Below, one piece after another: positions 1 to 11,108 of a DNA stretch of 64,000 nucleotides. Both the position numbers and the translations under genes were made by a program. The DNA comes from Pseudomonas sp. GM21 (GTDB lineage Bacteria; Pseudomonadota; Gammaproteobacteria; Pseudomonadales; Pseudomonadaceae), in contig NZ_AKJS01000139.1 in NCBI RefSeq assembly GCF_000282215.1, positions 1 through 64,000 of the forward strand, in the 5' to 3' direction. Each line of letters begins with the position of its first letter. Position 1 is the stretch's first letter. Below the pieces are notes generated by a model. It was not told where the DNA came from. It ran no database searches and was given only the letters and a program-made list of their open reading frames with translations.

Positions 1-26
1 ACAGCAGACCCGGCGCGGTGTGGAAA

Positions 27-1154
27 CTAAGTGGGAGCGTCCCCTAGCGGGTCGAGCGCGCGAACGTGTTCGACCTGCCAGCCAAGCGGTACCACGTCGC
101 CAACAGCCAGCGCGGGATCGAGCTCGGCAATCGGTTGTTTCACGAAGAAGTCGGTCTTGCCGCAGACCTCCAGGCGAACCCGGACGTGATCGCCCAGATA
201 GATGAATTCCGCCACCCTCCCTGAGAAGCGGTTGACGCATGACTCGCTGGAACCATTGAGGCTGATGCGCTCGGGACGAATCGACAGCGTGACCGGTTCG
301 CCGGTCTTGCCGACGTTGACCGCCAGGGCTTCAACTTTTTCGCCACGACCCAGCTCAACGATGCAGCGATCGCCGGTCTGGCTGTGCAGGCGGCCGTTGA
401 GGCGGTTGTTCTCGCCGATGAAGTTGGCGACGAAGGTATTTTTCGGCTCCTCGTAGAGGGTGCGCGGCGGCGCGATCTGCTGAATCTCGCCTTGATGGAA
501 CACCGCTACCCGGTCGGACATGGTCAGGGCTTCACCCTGGTCGTGGGTCACGTAAACCACGGTCACGCCGAGGCGTTGATGCAGGTGCTTGATCTCCATC
601 TGCATGTGTTCGCGCAGTTGTTTATCAAGCGCACCGAGCGGTTCGTCCATCAGCACCAATTGCGGCTCGAACACCAGTGCCCGGGCCAATGCCACACGCT
701 GCTGCTGACCGCCGGACAGTTGTGCCGGATAGCGCTGCGCAAAGGCGTCGAGCTGCACCATGCTCAGGACTTTTTTGACCTTGGCACTGACGTCGCTCTT
801 GTTCATGCCGCGCACGGTCAGCGGGAACGCGAGGTTCTCGGCGACCGTCATGTGCGGGAATAACGCGTAGTTCTGGAACACCATGCCGATGTCACGCTTG
901 TGAGGCGGCACGTTGTTGATGGAACGCCCGGCCAGCAGGATTTCGCCCGCGGTCGGTGTTTCAAAACCGGCGAGCATCATGAGGCTGGTGGTCTTGCCGG
1001 AGCCGGACGGCCCGAGCAAGGTGAGGAATTCGCCTTTGCGAATGTCCAGGTTGAGGTCTTTGACGATCAGGTTCTCGCCGTCGTAGCTTTTCTGCACTCC
1101 ACGAAAGCTGACCAGAATGTCGCTGGCCCCTGCGCTTGAATCGACCTGGCTCAT
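27..1154 (-). CDS. ABC transporter ATP-binding protein, PotA-like
   Basis: This 375-residue protein is the ATPase subunit of an ABC importer of the polyamine/iron type. The N-terminal nucleotide-binding domain has Walker A GPSGSGKT, the Q-loop (VFQNYALFPHMT), the signature LSGGQQQR, Walker B LVLMDEP and the H-loop THD. A C-terminal TOBE-like domain follows (about residues 240-375, with TLSIRPERISL), as in PotA. It would energise uptake at the inner membrane together with permease and binding-protein genes. Those partners are not upstream on this strand inside the window and presumably lie left of base 1. The ATG is preceded by GGTGCGGG. The substrate (spermidine, putrescine or a related amine) is inferred from family only. 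Confidence 0.88.
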   Translation of the reverse strand: MSQVDSSAGASDILVSFRGVQKSYDGENLIVKDLNLDIRKGEFLTLLGPSGSGKTTSLMMLAGFETPTAGEILLAGRSINNVPPHKRDIGMVFQNYALFPHMTVAENLAFPLTVRGMNKSDVSAKVKKVLSMVQLDAFAQRYPAQLSGGQQQRVALARALVFEPQLVLMDEPLGALDKQLREHMQMEIKHLHQRLGVTVVYVTHDQGEALTMSDRVAVFHQGEIQQIAPPRTLYEEPKNTFVANFIGENNRLNGRLHSQTGDRCIVELGRGEKVEALAVNVGKTGEPVTLSIRPERISLNGSSESCVNRFSGRVAEFIYLGDHVRVRLEVCGKTDFFVKQPIAELDPALAVGDVVPLGWQVEHVRALDPLGDAPT

Positions 1155-1402
1155 ACCCGCACCTTTGTTGTTGATAACTGCTGTGGACTAAGCCTAGTGG
1201 ACACTGCCGACCGCGCAAATCGGGGGGCAGGAGAGAATCGCCTCAGCCGGATGGAAGGTTGGGGGTAGGGATTGCCCTACAAGGATGGCGCGTTTTGACA
1301 AACGCAGCGGCAAGCTGTCCGCTGCAAGCCGCAAGAACAGCTGCAGGCGGCTGAAATGTACGTCGTTATTGGATATGCACACAGTCCCTCGTGGGAGGTG
1401 TG

Positions 1403-2044
1403 TCAGAGGAGTTTGTGTTCCATCGCGTACTTCACCAATTCCGCCAGCGAGGTGATGTTGAGCTTCTGCATCAAACGCGCTTTGTGGGTGCTGATGGTTT
1501 TGCTGCTCAACCCAAGTTGCTGAGCGATGTCATTGACGTTGACGCCTTGGGCCAGACGTTCGAACACCGAAAATTCGCGCTCCGACAGCAATGAGTGCAA
1601 CGGCCTTGAATCGGTCAAGCCGACTTCGAAAACCATGCGGTCGGCGAGGTCCGGGTCGATGTAGCGCCCACCCGCCGCCACTTTACGGATAGCGGTCAAC
1701 AGCAGTGCCGGATCACTGTCCTTGGTCGCGTAACCCGCAGCGCCGACTTTCAATGCCCGGGCGGCCATTTGCGCTTCGTCGTGCATCGACAACACGAGGA
1801 TGGCGGGCGGATTGTTCAGTGCACGAATCCGCGGAATTGCTTCCAGGCCATTCACGCCCGGCATGGAGATATCCAGCAATACCACCTCGCACGGCACATG
1901 CCGCAAGGTCTCGAGCAACTGCTCGCCATTGCTCGCCTCCCCCACCACCAGCAAATCCTTGGCCAGGCCAATCAATTGCTTGATGCCTTCGCGGACGATG
2001 GTGTGGTCTTCGGCTACCAGTACACGGATCACGTTCTTCTCCAT
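1403..2044 (-). CDS. NarL/LuxR-family response regulator
   Basis: This is a 213-residue two-component response regulator. The receiver domain (residues 5-120) has the acidic pocket AEDH and a phosphoacceptor Asp58 in VVLLDISMPG. The C-terminal LuxR-type helix-turn-helix (about 145-205) contains LSEREFSVFERLAQG and LSSKTISTHKARLMQKL. I chose the ATG at 2044 (MEKNVIRVLV) because it starts right at the receiver domain; an upstream in-frame start would add 20 unrelated residues. It lies 63 bp downstream of a histidine kinase gene on the same strand and is almost certainly its partner. Target genes are unknown. Confidence 0.9.
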   Translation of the reverse strand: MEKNVIRVLVAEDHTIVREGIKQLIGLAKDLLVVGEASNGEQLLETLRHVPCEVVLLDISMPGVNGLEAIPRIRALNNPPAILVLSMHDEAQMAARALKVGAAGYATKDSDPALLLTAIRKVAAGGRYIDPDLADRMVFEVGLTDSRPLHSLLSEREFSVFERLAQGVNVNDIAQQLGLSSKTISTHKARLMQKLNITSLAELVKYAMEHKLL

Positions 2045-2107
2045 TCTTTTTATTTCAGAGCCAGGATCTATCGCGGGCAAGTCGTCAGTACAGTCAACAC
2101 ACATTCT

Positions 2108-4504
2108 TCAGGCTGCATCCAGCGGCACACGAACACTCAACGTCGTGCCCTCCCCCGGCTCACTTTCAAGCGAAAGCTGCCCGCCCATGATCAACACCCG
2201 TTCACGCATGCCGACCACTCCGAAAGATGTTGCCCTACCGGTGGCGGGGACAAATCCTACGCCATCATCACTGACGGTCAGACACAACTCGTCGCCTTCC
2301 AGCGCCAAAGTGAGCTCAACAGTATGCGCCTGGGCATGGCGCATGACATTGGTCAGCGCTTCCTGAAGGATCCGAAACAAGCCGATGGCCATGGCATCGC
2401 TGAGCACCGGCAGATTGTCCGGCACCTGCACCAGACACGGAATCTGCGTGCGCGCCTCGAAACGCCGGGCCTGCCACTCGATGGCAGACGCGATCCCGGC
2501 GTCGAGAATCGGTGGTCGCAGCGCCGTGGCCACATCGCGCACCAGTTGAAACAGTTGAGCGATCAAGCGCTTCATGCTGTTCAAGCGCTCGTTCAGTCCA
2601 GGGTCGAGTTGGGCGTAGGTCAATTCGCACATGGACGTTTCCAGTTTGAGCACGGTCAGCATCTGGCCCAGTTCGTCATGAACTTCCCTGGCGATGCGCG
2701 CCTTTTCCTCTTCGCGCACGCTCTCCAGGTGCGCGGACAACTCACGCAGCTGTTCGCGGGAGCTGGCGAGTTCCAGCTCAATACGCTTGCTCTCGCTGAT
2801 GTCCCAGACGATACCGTCCCAAACGTAAGCGCCGTCTTCGAGTCGACGGGTGATGGCTTTGATCTCGGCCCAACGCTGTTCGCCCGAACGGGTCAAGATC
2901 CGCCCTTGCCAGGACCAGTCACTGTCGGTATCCAGCGCATGGTCCTGAGTCTGGTGATAGCTGGCCTTGTCGTCCGGGTGCACCAGACTGCGCAAACCTT
3001 TATCGCGATGGGCCAGGGTGGCCGGCGAGTACCCAACCAGGCTTTCACTGCCTTCACTAATGTAGGCAAAGTCGATCTGCCCGGTCACCGGTGCGCGCTC
3101 AAGGCGAAAGACCAGCCCTGGAACGTTGGCGGCAATCCCCTGCAACCGCGCCTCGCTTTCCTGCAACGCGGCCAGTGCGCGGCGGCGTTCGGTCACGTCG
3201 TTGAGATAAACAACCAGGTATTCGCCATCGCGAAACCGCAGGAAGCTCAACGACACATCCGTCGGCAAAATGCTGCCGTCAGCCCGCACGCAGTTAGTTT
3301 CGAAACTGAGCGGTCCCTCCTCACTGGCCCGCGCGCGTTTCCACAGATTCAGCCAGCGATCCATGTGCAAACCGGGCTCGAAGTCGATGAGCGGTCGCTC
3401 GATGATCCCGCCCGGCGGGTAGCCGAGCATGCTTTCGGCAGCGCGGTTGGCGTAACGTACATGGCTGTCCCAGTTGACCCAGAGAATGCCGACGGTGCTT
3501 TGATCGATGGAAAACTGCGTCAGGCGCAGCGCCTCTTCACTGGCTTCACGCAGCGCAATGTCTTCGCGCGCAGCCAACAGGCGTTGCTCCAGACTGTGCT
3601 GTTGCCGTCGCTGCCAGAACACGATGGCCATGCTGCTCAGCAGCATGACGGCAAACAGCAGGCAAAGGTTTTGCCAGAACCCCGGGGATTCGGAAAGCCT
3701 TGGGTATTTAGGCTGTAACCATTGGTTATGCAGTTGCTCCAAGTCCTTGGCCGGGATCGCCCGCAGCGCACTTTCGACAATGCCGGCCAGCTCCGGCCAA
3801 TCCCGGCGAGTGGCCACTCGCAGCAATTGCGGCAGGCCGATGTCGCCCACCACGACCAGTCCGGCGAACTCAGGCTCGGCGGATAATCGGCCCAGCTGGG
3901 CCTCATCGACCACGGCGTAACTGGCTTGCTGACTCAGCAACAATTGCAGCGCCTGACGCTCAATGGGCACGCCTTGCAGGTTCAAATGTGGATAGTTGCT
4001 GCGCAGATAATCGGCGGTCGCGCTGGGCATCCGCACCGCGACACGGGTCTGACTGTCGAGCTTCTCCAGTTCCACGACACCGGTGCCTTTCTGGTCGCTG
4101 ACCACCAGTTGCGGAACTCGCATGTACGGATCGGTAAATTGCCACAGGCGCAAACCGGCAGGGGTTTGCATCAGTCCCACAGCGATGTCGATTTCACCCG
4201 CACGTGCAGCGTCTTCCAGTTGCGCGCCATCCGGAAAATTGCGCCAGCTGAGCTCAACTTTGAGCGCATTGGCCAACCATTTCATCAGCTCGACGTTCAC
4301 CCCGGACAAGCGTTGCAAACGGCGATCGTATTGCGCATAAGGCGCCTGCAAGACCACACCGACCCGCAGTTCACCATGGGTTGCCAGCCATTGTTTTTGC
4401 TCGGGCGACAATGGCGCGGCATGCACCTGGGGCGCAGACGCCGCCCACCCCATCAAGGGAAACCACAAACAGCCGATAACCCACAGGCAGCGAAAAAACA
4501 TCAT
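2108..4504 (-). CDS. Sensor histidine kinase: periplasmic SBP domain, two PAS, HisKA_3
   Basis: This is a membrane sensor kinase of about 798 residues. It has a signal peptide, then a periplasmic domain like the bacterial extracellular solute-binding protein family 3 (about residues 30-265). One membrane segment follows (FAVMLLSSMAIVFW, about 280-300), then two PAS domains (about 320-440 and 450-575). The HisKA_3 dimerisation domain has phosphoacceptor His609 in REVHDELGQM, and the C-terminal HATPase has N-box EALTNVMRHA and G1 box DDGVGF. The HisKA_3 type pairs with NarL-like regulators, and such a gene is next downstream. The start is uncertain: ATG at 4504 gives a good signal peptide, while a TTG at 4525 adds seven residues. 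The ligand may be an amino acid or similar small molecule; this is inference. Confidence 0.88.
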   Translation of the reverse strand: MMFFRCLWVIGCLWFPLMGWAASAPQVHAAPLSPEQKQWLATHGELRVGVVLQAPYAQYDRRLQRLSGVNVELMKWLANALKVELSWRNFPDGAQLEDAARAGEIDIAVGLMQTPAGLRLWQFTDPYMRVPQLVVSDQKGTGVVELEKLDSQTRVAVRMPSATADYLRSNYPHLNLQGVPIERQALQLLLSQQASYAVVDEAQLGRLSAEPEFAGLVVVGDIGLPQLLRVATRRDWPELAGIVESALRAIPAKDLEQLHNQWLQPKYPRLSESPGFWQNLCLLFAVMLLSSMAIVFWQRRQQHSLEQRLLAAREDIALREASEEALRLTQFSIDQSTVGILWVNWDSHVRYANRAAESMLGYPPGGIIERPLIDFEPGLHMDRWLNLWKRARASEEGPLSFETNCVRADGSILPTDVSLSFLRFRDGEYLVVYLNDVTERRRALAALQESEARLQGIAANVPGLVFRLERAPVTGQIDFAYISEGSESLVGYSPATLAHRDKGLRSLVHPDDKASYHQTQDHALDTDSDWSWQGRILTRSGEQRWAEIKAITRRLEDGAYVWDGIVWDISESKRIELELASSREQLRELSAHLESVREEEKARIAREVHDELGQMLTVLKLETSMCELTYAQLDPGLNERLNSMKRLIAQLFQLVRDVATALRPPILDAGIASAIEWQARRFEARTQIPCLVQVPDNLPVLSDAMAIGLFRILQEALTNVMRHAQAHTVELTLALEGDELCLTVSDDGVGFVPATGRATSFGVVGMRERVLIMGGQLSLESEPGEGTTLSVRVPLDAA

Positions 4505-4577
4505 CGAAGTCTCACACACTGACAAACACTGACTAACCCATTAGGCTGCCGGAAACACTTCTGGCCTGGAATATCCG

Positions 4578-5573
4578 ATGCCCCCTGTCTACCGTCTGGC
4601 ACTGCCAGCATTGTGCCTGTCGCTGATCCTGCCTTGTGCCTTTTCTGCCGAGATCACCGACCCGGCGCCAGAAACTGCAGAAAAAACCACAGAAGAAAAA
4701 CCGGCCGAACGCCAGCCATTGCTTGAGCGTAGTCAGGAAGAAGCGACAGCACTTGAGCGAAAAATCCCTGTTCAGGAACAGCAACAGCTGCAAGCCGGCA
4801 CCGACACCTTTCTAGCCTTGTGGAAACCGGCCAATACCGCCGAGCCCAAGGGCGCGGTGATTATCATCCCCGGTGCTGGCGAAACCGCTGACTGGCCGCA
4901 AGCAATCGGCCCTTTGCGCCGCCAATTGCCAGACGCCCAGTGGAGCAGCCTGAGTATCACCTTGCCCGATCTGCAAAGCGACGCCATTGCGCCACGTAAC
5001 GTCGAAGTCGCACCCGCGCCAAAAGCACCGGATACCGCCAGCAAGGATTCCACCACCGCAGCGCCCATCGAACAGGCCGCCAGCGGTGAAGCGGAAGTGG
5101 TCGACAAGGTCATCGCCGAAACCAGCGAGGAGCAGGTAAAAGCCGACGCTGAACGCATCTTCGCGCGTATTGAGGCTGCCATTGCTTATGCCGAACAACA
5201 AAGCGCCCGCCGCATTGTCGTGCTAGGCCATGGCACTGGCGCTTACTGGGCCGCGCGCTACCTGAGTGAGAGACAACCCTCGCAAGTGGAGAAGTTCGTG
5301 ATGGTCGCAGCCCAGGCACCGGTTGCTGCAACGCCTGCGCTGGCCGAACTGACGCCGACGTTGAAGCTCGCGACGGCGGACCTTTTCTATATGGATAAGC
5401 CGCTGGATCGCAAAGCAGCGCTGGAGCGTTTGCAGGCCAGCAAGCGTTTGAAGACGTCGGCATTCAATCAGGTTTCGTTGAAAGCGCTGCCGGGGAATGC
5501 CAAGGCTGAGCAGGACCAGCTGGTACGCCGGGTGCGTGGCTGGTTGAATCCGCAGAATGTGGCGGACCGATAG
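4578..5573 (+). CDS. DUF3530 family protein, degenerate alpha/beta-hydrolase
   Basis: This 331-residue exported protein starts with a signal peptide (MPPVYRLALPALCLSLILP, cleaved near FSA-E). An acidic, low-complexity stretch rich in Glu/Ala/Thr follows (about residues 25-75 and 145-195). The core resembles an alpha/beta-hydrolase: GAVIIIPGAGETADWP for the oxyanion loop and VLGHGTGAYWAARYL at the nucleophile elbow. The elbow reads G-H-G-T-G at residues 217-221, so the usual nucleophilic Ser is Gly. This suggests a non-hydrolytic or otherwise altered role. The gene stands alone between the sensor kinase and a REP cluster. The family is recognised from memory and its function is unknown. Confidence 0.75.
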   Translation: MPPVYRLALPALCLSLILPCAFSAEITDPAPETAEKTTEEKPAERQPLLERSQEEATALERKIPVQEQQQLQAGTDTFLALWKPANTAEPKGAVIIIPGAGETADWPQAIGPLRRQLPDAQWSSLSITLPDLQSDAIAPRNVEVAPAPKAPDTASKDSTTAAPIEQAASGEAEVVDKVIAETSEEQVKADAERIFARIEAAIAYAEQQSARRIVVLGHGTGAYWAARYLSERQPSQVEKFVMVAAQAPVAATPALAELTPTLKLATADLFYMDKPLDRKAALERLQASKRLKTSAFNQVSLKALPGNAKAEQDQLVRRVRGWLNPQNVADR

Positions 5574-5587
5574 ACCGAGGTGCCCCA

Positions 5588-5697
5588 TTCGCGAGCAAGC
5601 CCGCTCCCACACTAGATCTTCAGTTGACACAGAATTCGTGTGCACCGAGATCAAATGTGGGAGCGGGCTTGCTCGTGGGAGCGGGCTTGCTCGCGAA
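5588..5697. repeat. REP cluster with a tandemly duplicated arm
   Basis: A left REP arm (5588-5611) is inverted relative to two right arms. The right side holds the 18-bp unit GTGGGAGCGGGCTTGCTC twice, head to tail without a gap (5657-5674 and 5675-5692), followed by GCGAA. The cluster lies between convergent genes (DUF3530 gene and djlA), the usual position for Pseudomonas REP elements. Confidence 0.9.
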
Positions 5698-5728
5698 GGC
5701 GTCCTCACAGGCGACACAACCCCTAGCC

Positions 5729-6496
5729 CTATCGAAAATCCCGCCGCTCACGAATCAACGTATAAGCCGTATGCAACTCGCGAGTCCTGTCCGTTGCCTC
5801 ACGCACCTGCAATGCCGTCGCCCCGCTGCCGGCAATCTTGTCCGGGTGGTGGCGACTCAGCAGGCGCCGATAAGCACGCTTGATCTGCTCCGGCTCGCTG
5901 GTTGCCGACACCCCCAAAAGCCGCAGCGCATCTTGATAGCTGATGGCGCCGCTGACCTTTGGCCGCCTGTGTTGCTCATAATCGGCGGCCAATGCCTGCA
6001 CCTGATGCGGCGTCCAGCCCAGCCACTTACCCCATTGGGCAATCAACTCGCGCTCACGACTACCGGCACGGCCATCGGCCCAGACCATCCGCCAACAGGC
6101 GCGCAACACACCTTCTGCGGCATGAGGCTGAGCACTCAAGCGCCGCAGATAGCCGCGTAATCGGTCATTACCCGATTTGCCGCGATTGAACGCGACAATG
6201 GCACGACGTTGCGCCGATTCCGTCATGTCCAAAGACCGCATTTCCTGACGGGCCTGCTGGATGTGGCCCTCCATCACCTGTCCATCACTCTTGGCCAACC
6301 GCCCCAACAACACGAAAAGCAGCTCATCATTGCGCAGCATCGGACGACCGCCGAGCTTTTCAATCAGATGCCCAAAGCTTTGCAAGTGCAAGCGCCGATC
6401 CAGCGCCTGCCCCAACAACGCGCCGAGCATGGCCCCCGGAATGCTGGCTATGGCATAGCCTGCTCCGGCTCCGATCAGAGTCCCTGGCCACAACAT
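5729..6496 (-). CDS. djlA: DjlA-type membrane-anchored J-domain co-chaperone
   Basis: This 255-residue protein has a hydrophobic Gly-rich N-terminal membrane anchor (GTLIGAGAGYAIASIPGAML), a central TerB-like helical domain (about residues 50-165, FVLLGRLAKSDGQV and ACWRMVWADG), and a C-terminal J-domain (about 188-255). The J-domain carries the diagnostic HPD motif in LLSRHHPDKIAG. Proteins of this layout stimulate DnaK ATPase at the inner membrane. The start lies 1 bp after the end of murU, so djlA is the last gene of an amgK-murU-djlA transcript. Length and order match the DjlA family. Confidence 0.9.
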   Translation of the reverse strand: MLWPGTLIGAGAGYAIASIPGAMLGALLGQALDRRLHLQSFGHLIEKLGGRPMLRNDELLFVLLGRLAKSDGQVMEGHIQQARQEMRSLDMTESAQRRAIVAFNRGKSGNDRLRGYLRRLSAQPHAAEGVLRACWRMVWADGRAGSRERELIAQWGKWLGWTPHQVQALAADYEQHRRPKVSGAISYQDALRLLGVSATSEPEQIKRAYRRLLSRHHPDKIAGSGATALQVREATDRTRELHTAYTLIRERRDFR

Positions 6497-6497
6497 C

Positions 6498-8185
<1,688 letters not shown>

Positions 8186-8315
8186 TGCAAGGGTCTCCGA
8201 CGGCGCTAGCCGTCAAGCGGGTCATGCTTTATTATCCAGCATCTTTTTCAGACCATCGAGAGGCGTGCGGCCCACACCGCGGGCAGATGGCACGCAGGAA
8301 GCCCGGACTAATAAG

Positions 8316-11108
8316 ATGGCATTGAAATCCCCCGCGTTTCGTAAAAAATTTCCGTTGTTGGTTACCGGCAGTTTGCTGGCCCTGCAACCCCTGGCTACTT
8401 CATTCGTGGTCGCCGCGGAACAGTATGACTGCTCAGCCTCCGCTTCGGGTGCCTGGAGCTGCGCGCCAAAAGCGACGACGGCGACATTACCACCGCGCCC
8501 TGTCCATGAAGACAGCGCAGTTTCCGCCACTGGCGAAACTGCAGTCCAGAGCGGTTCCAGCGAAGAGGCTGGCGCCAAGACTGTACTGGTTACCGAGTCC
8601 AACGGCCGCGGCCTGAAGTCCCGTAGCGAAGATTACAGCCACCTCGACTGGGTGCCACGCGAAAATCTCACTGCAGCACAGTTGGCCGAAACCGGCCCTT
8701 ACTGCGCGGGCGCCTATGTCGAACCGATTCGTCCTGGCATGAATGACAAGACGAACAAAAGTGACGCGCCTACCTTTATCGGCGCGAAAGCCTCGCGCTA
8801 CAACACTGAAGATCAGGTCGGCACGCTGGCCGGCGACGTCGTGTTGCGTCAGGGCAGCATGCAGGTCGAGTCCGACGAGGCCAGCCTGTATCAGGCCGAG
8901 AGCCGCGCCGAACTCAATGGCGACGTGCGTATCCGCGACAACGGCGCACTGATCGTGGGCGACCGTGCAGAAGTGCAACTGGACACTGGTGAAGCCAAGG
9001 TCGACAACGCCGAATACGTGATGCACAAATCCCGTATCCGCGGTAACGCGCTGTACGCCAAGCGTGCCGAAAACGCGATCATCCGCCTCAAGGATGGTAC
9101 GTACACCACGTGCGAACCGGACAGCAACGCCTGGCAGCTCAAGGGCAACAACATCACCCTGAACCCGGCGACCGGCTTCGGTACCGCGACCAACGTGACA
9201 TTGCGAGTCAAGGACATACCCGTCCTGTACACGCCGTACATCTACTTCCCGATCGATGACCGTCGCCAGTCCGGCTTCCTGCCGCCGACCATAGGCACCG
9301 GCACCGATACCGGCTTCATGCTGGTCACACCGTATTATTTCAACCTGGCACCGAACTACGATGCCACGTTGTACCCGCGTTACATGGAAAAGCATGGCTT
9401 GTTGATGGAAGGCGAATTCCGCTACCTCACCGAATCCAGCGAAGGTCAGTTCGGTGCTGCGTACCTCGACGACGAAGACACCCAGCGCAGCAAACAGACC
9501 GACTACCGCAAAGACCGCTACATGTATAACTGGCAGCACAAGGGTGGTCTTGATTCGCGCGTACTCACGCAAGTCGACTACACCAAGATCAGCGATCCTT
9601 ATTACTTCCAGGATCTTCAGACCGACCAGATTGGTGTGAAAAGCGCTGACTACGTGAATCAGCAAGGCTCGGTCAGCTACCGCGGTGACAGCTATGTGGC
9701 GCGCGTGAATGCTCAGGCATTTCAGTTGGGGACAGTTGCGAACGTCACCCCTTACGATCGCTTGCCACAGATCACCTTGGATGGTGCGCTGCCTTATCAG
9801 CCAGGTGGCCTGAATTTCAGCTACAACACTGAAATCGTGCGGTTTGATCGTGACCTGAAAAATGGCACGTTCACCGATGAAGACGGCAATGTGAGCCCTC
9901 AGCTGGACACCAACACTCAAGGTCTGGCGCGCGCTAACGGCGACCGCCTCAACCTGGCACCCGCCGTCAGCCTGCCGCTGGACTGGACTTATGGCTTCCT
10001 GAAGCCGACGCTCAAGTACCAATATACCCAGTACCAACTGGACCTGGACAGCATCGGCAAATCCCAGATTGACGCTCAGACCGCGGAGTCAGACAAACTC
10101 CTCGGTACCTTTGACAGCAACCAGAACCGTGGCGTACCAATCGCGAGCATCGACAGCGGTTTGTATTTCGATCGCAAAACCCAATGGTTCGGCAAGAATT
10201 ATCGCCAGACCCTTGAGCCGCGCCTTTACTACCTCTATGTACCAGAGGTAGATCAGGAAGACATTCCTGTTTTCGACACCAGCGAATACACCTTCAGCTA
10301 TGCATCGTTGTTCCGTGACAACCGTTTCTCCGGCTCCGACCGTGTCGGCGACGAGAACAAACTGTCGCTGGGCATCACCAACCGCTGGATCGAAGACAAC
10401 GGTTTTGAACGGCAACGCATCAGCGTAGGCCAGGCCTTTTACTTCCAGGATCGCAAAGTACAGATGCCAGGCATCGACAGTACCCGTGCCGATTCTACCG
10501 CCGACGTTTCGCCGTACGCCCTGGAATACGAATACCGCTGGAACCGCGACTGGCGCACCACGGCCGATTACAACTGGGACCCGGACAGCCGCAGCCCACG
10601 CTCGGGTAGCGCGATGTTCCACTACCAGCCTGAAGACAACCCGAACAAGATCGTCAACGCCGGCTATCGCTATCGCAACGACCAGGTGCTCTACAACCAG
10701 AACACCGGTAAGTGGCAGTTCGGAGGTGACTATGGCGTTGAGGGCCAGCCGGGTTTCGTGAAGGACTACTACAAGATCGTGCAGCACGACTTCTCGGTGA
10801 TCTGGCCGATCGTGCCTCAGTGGAACGCCATCAGCCGCTGGCAGTATGACTACAACCAAAACCGTACCCTGGAAGCCTTCGGTGGTTTCGAGTACGACAA
10901 TTGCTGCTGGAAACTGCGCTTGATCAACCGCTACTTCGTTGATTACGACGAGTTCAGCCAAGATGCTCCACAAAACGAAAAGGGCGACCACGGCGTCTTC
11001 CTCCAAATTGTTCTGAAGGGACTCGGCGGCCTCACCGGCTCAAAAGTAGAGAGCTTCCTCGACAAAGGCATCCAAGGTTATCGTGAACGTGAAAACCAAG
11101 CTTTCTGA
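8316..11108 (+). CDS. lptD: LPS-assembly outer-membrane protein LptD
   Basis: This 930-residue beta-barrel protein receives LPS from LptA and inserts it into the outer membrane with LptE. I chose ATG 8316 because it gives [15 protein letters not shown], the start expected for Pseudomonas LptD, followed by a signal peptide ending near VVAA-E. The Cys-containing N-terminal segment ([13 protein letters not shown]) is followed by the jellyroll OstA/LptA-like domain (about residues 130-270, with [16 protein letters not shown]), then a long Tyr-rich barrel. A C-terminal Cys pair (DNCCWKL) fits disulfide linkage between the two domains. It begins a co-directional run lptD-surA-pdxA-rsmA-apaG-apaH. 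Confidence 0.96.
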   Translation: MALKSPAFRKKFPLLVTGSLLALQPLATSFVVAAEQYDCSASASGAWSCAPKATTATLPPRPVHEDSAVSATGETAVQSGSSEEAGAKTVLVTESNGRGLKSRSEDYSHLDWVPRENLTAAQLAETGPYCAGAYVEPIRPGMNDKTNKSDAPTFIGAKASRYNTEDQVGTLAGDVVLRQGSMQVESDEASLYQAESRAELNGDVRIRDNGALIVGDRAEVQLDTGEAKVDNAEYVMHKSRIRGNALYAKRAENAIIRLKDGTYTTCEPDSNAWQLKGNNITLNPATGFGTATNVTLRVKDIPVLYTPYIYFPIDDRRQSGFLPPTIGTGTDTGFMLVTPYYFNLAPNYDATLYPRYMEKHGLLMEGEFRYLTESSEGQFGAAYLDDEDTQRSKQTDYRKDRYMYNWQHKGGLDSRVLTQVDYTKISDPYYFQDLQTDQIGVKSADYVNQQGSVSYRGDSYVARVNAQAFQLGTVANVTPYDRLPQITLDGALPYQPGGLNFSYNTEIVRFDRDLKNGTFTDEDGNVSPQLDTNTQGLARANGDRLNLAPAVSLPLDWTYGFLKPTLKYQYTQYQLDLDSIGKSQIDAQTAESDKLLGTFDSNQNRGVPIASIDSGLYFDRKTQWFGKNYRQTLEPRLYYLYVPEVDQEDIPVFDTSEYTFSYASLFRDNRFSGSDRVGDENKLSLGITNRWIEDNGFERQRISVGQAFYFQDRKVQMPGIDSTRADSTADVSPYALEYEYRWNRDWRTTADYNWDPDSRSPRSGSAMFHYQPEDNPNKIVNAGYRYRNDQVLYNQNTGKWQFGGDYGVEGQPGFVKDYYKIVQHDFSVIWPIVPQWNAISRWQYDYNQNRTLEAFGGFEYDNCCWKLRLINRYFVDYDEFSQDAPQNEKGDHGVFLQIVLKGLGGLTGSKVESFLDKGIQGYRERENQAF

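Noticed and set aside
1769-3718. A 649-codon plus-strand open frame opposite the sensor kinase
   Set aside because: It is antisense to a kinase with complete domains, has no recognisable protein motifs, and fits the long shadow frames produced by GC-rich codon use.
8487-10037. A 516-codon minus-strand frame inside lptD
   Set aside because: No motif or ribosome site; lptD is intact on the other strand.
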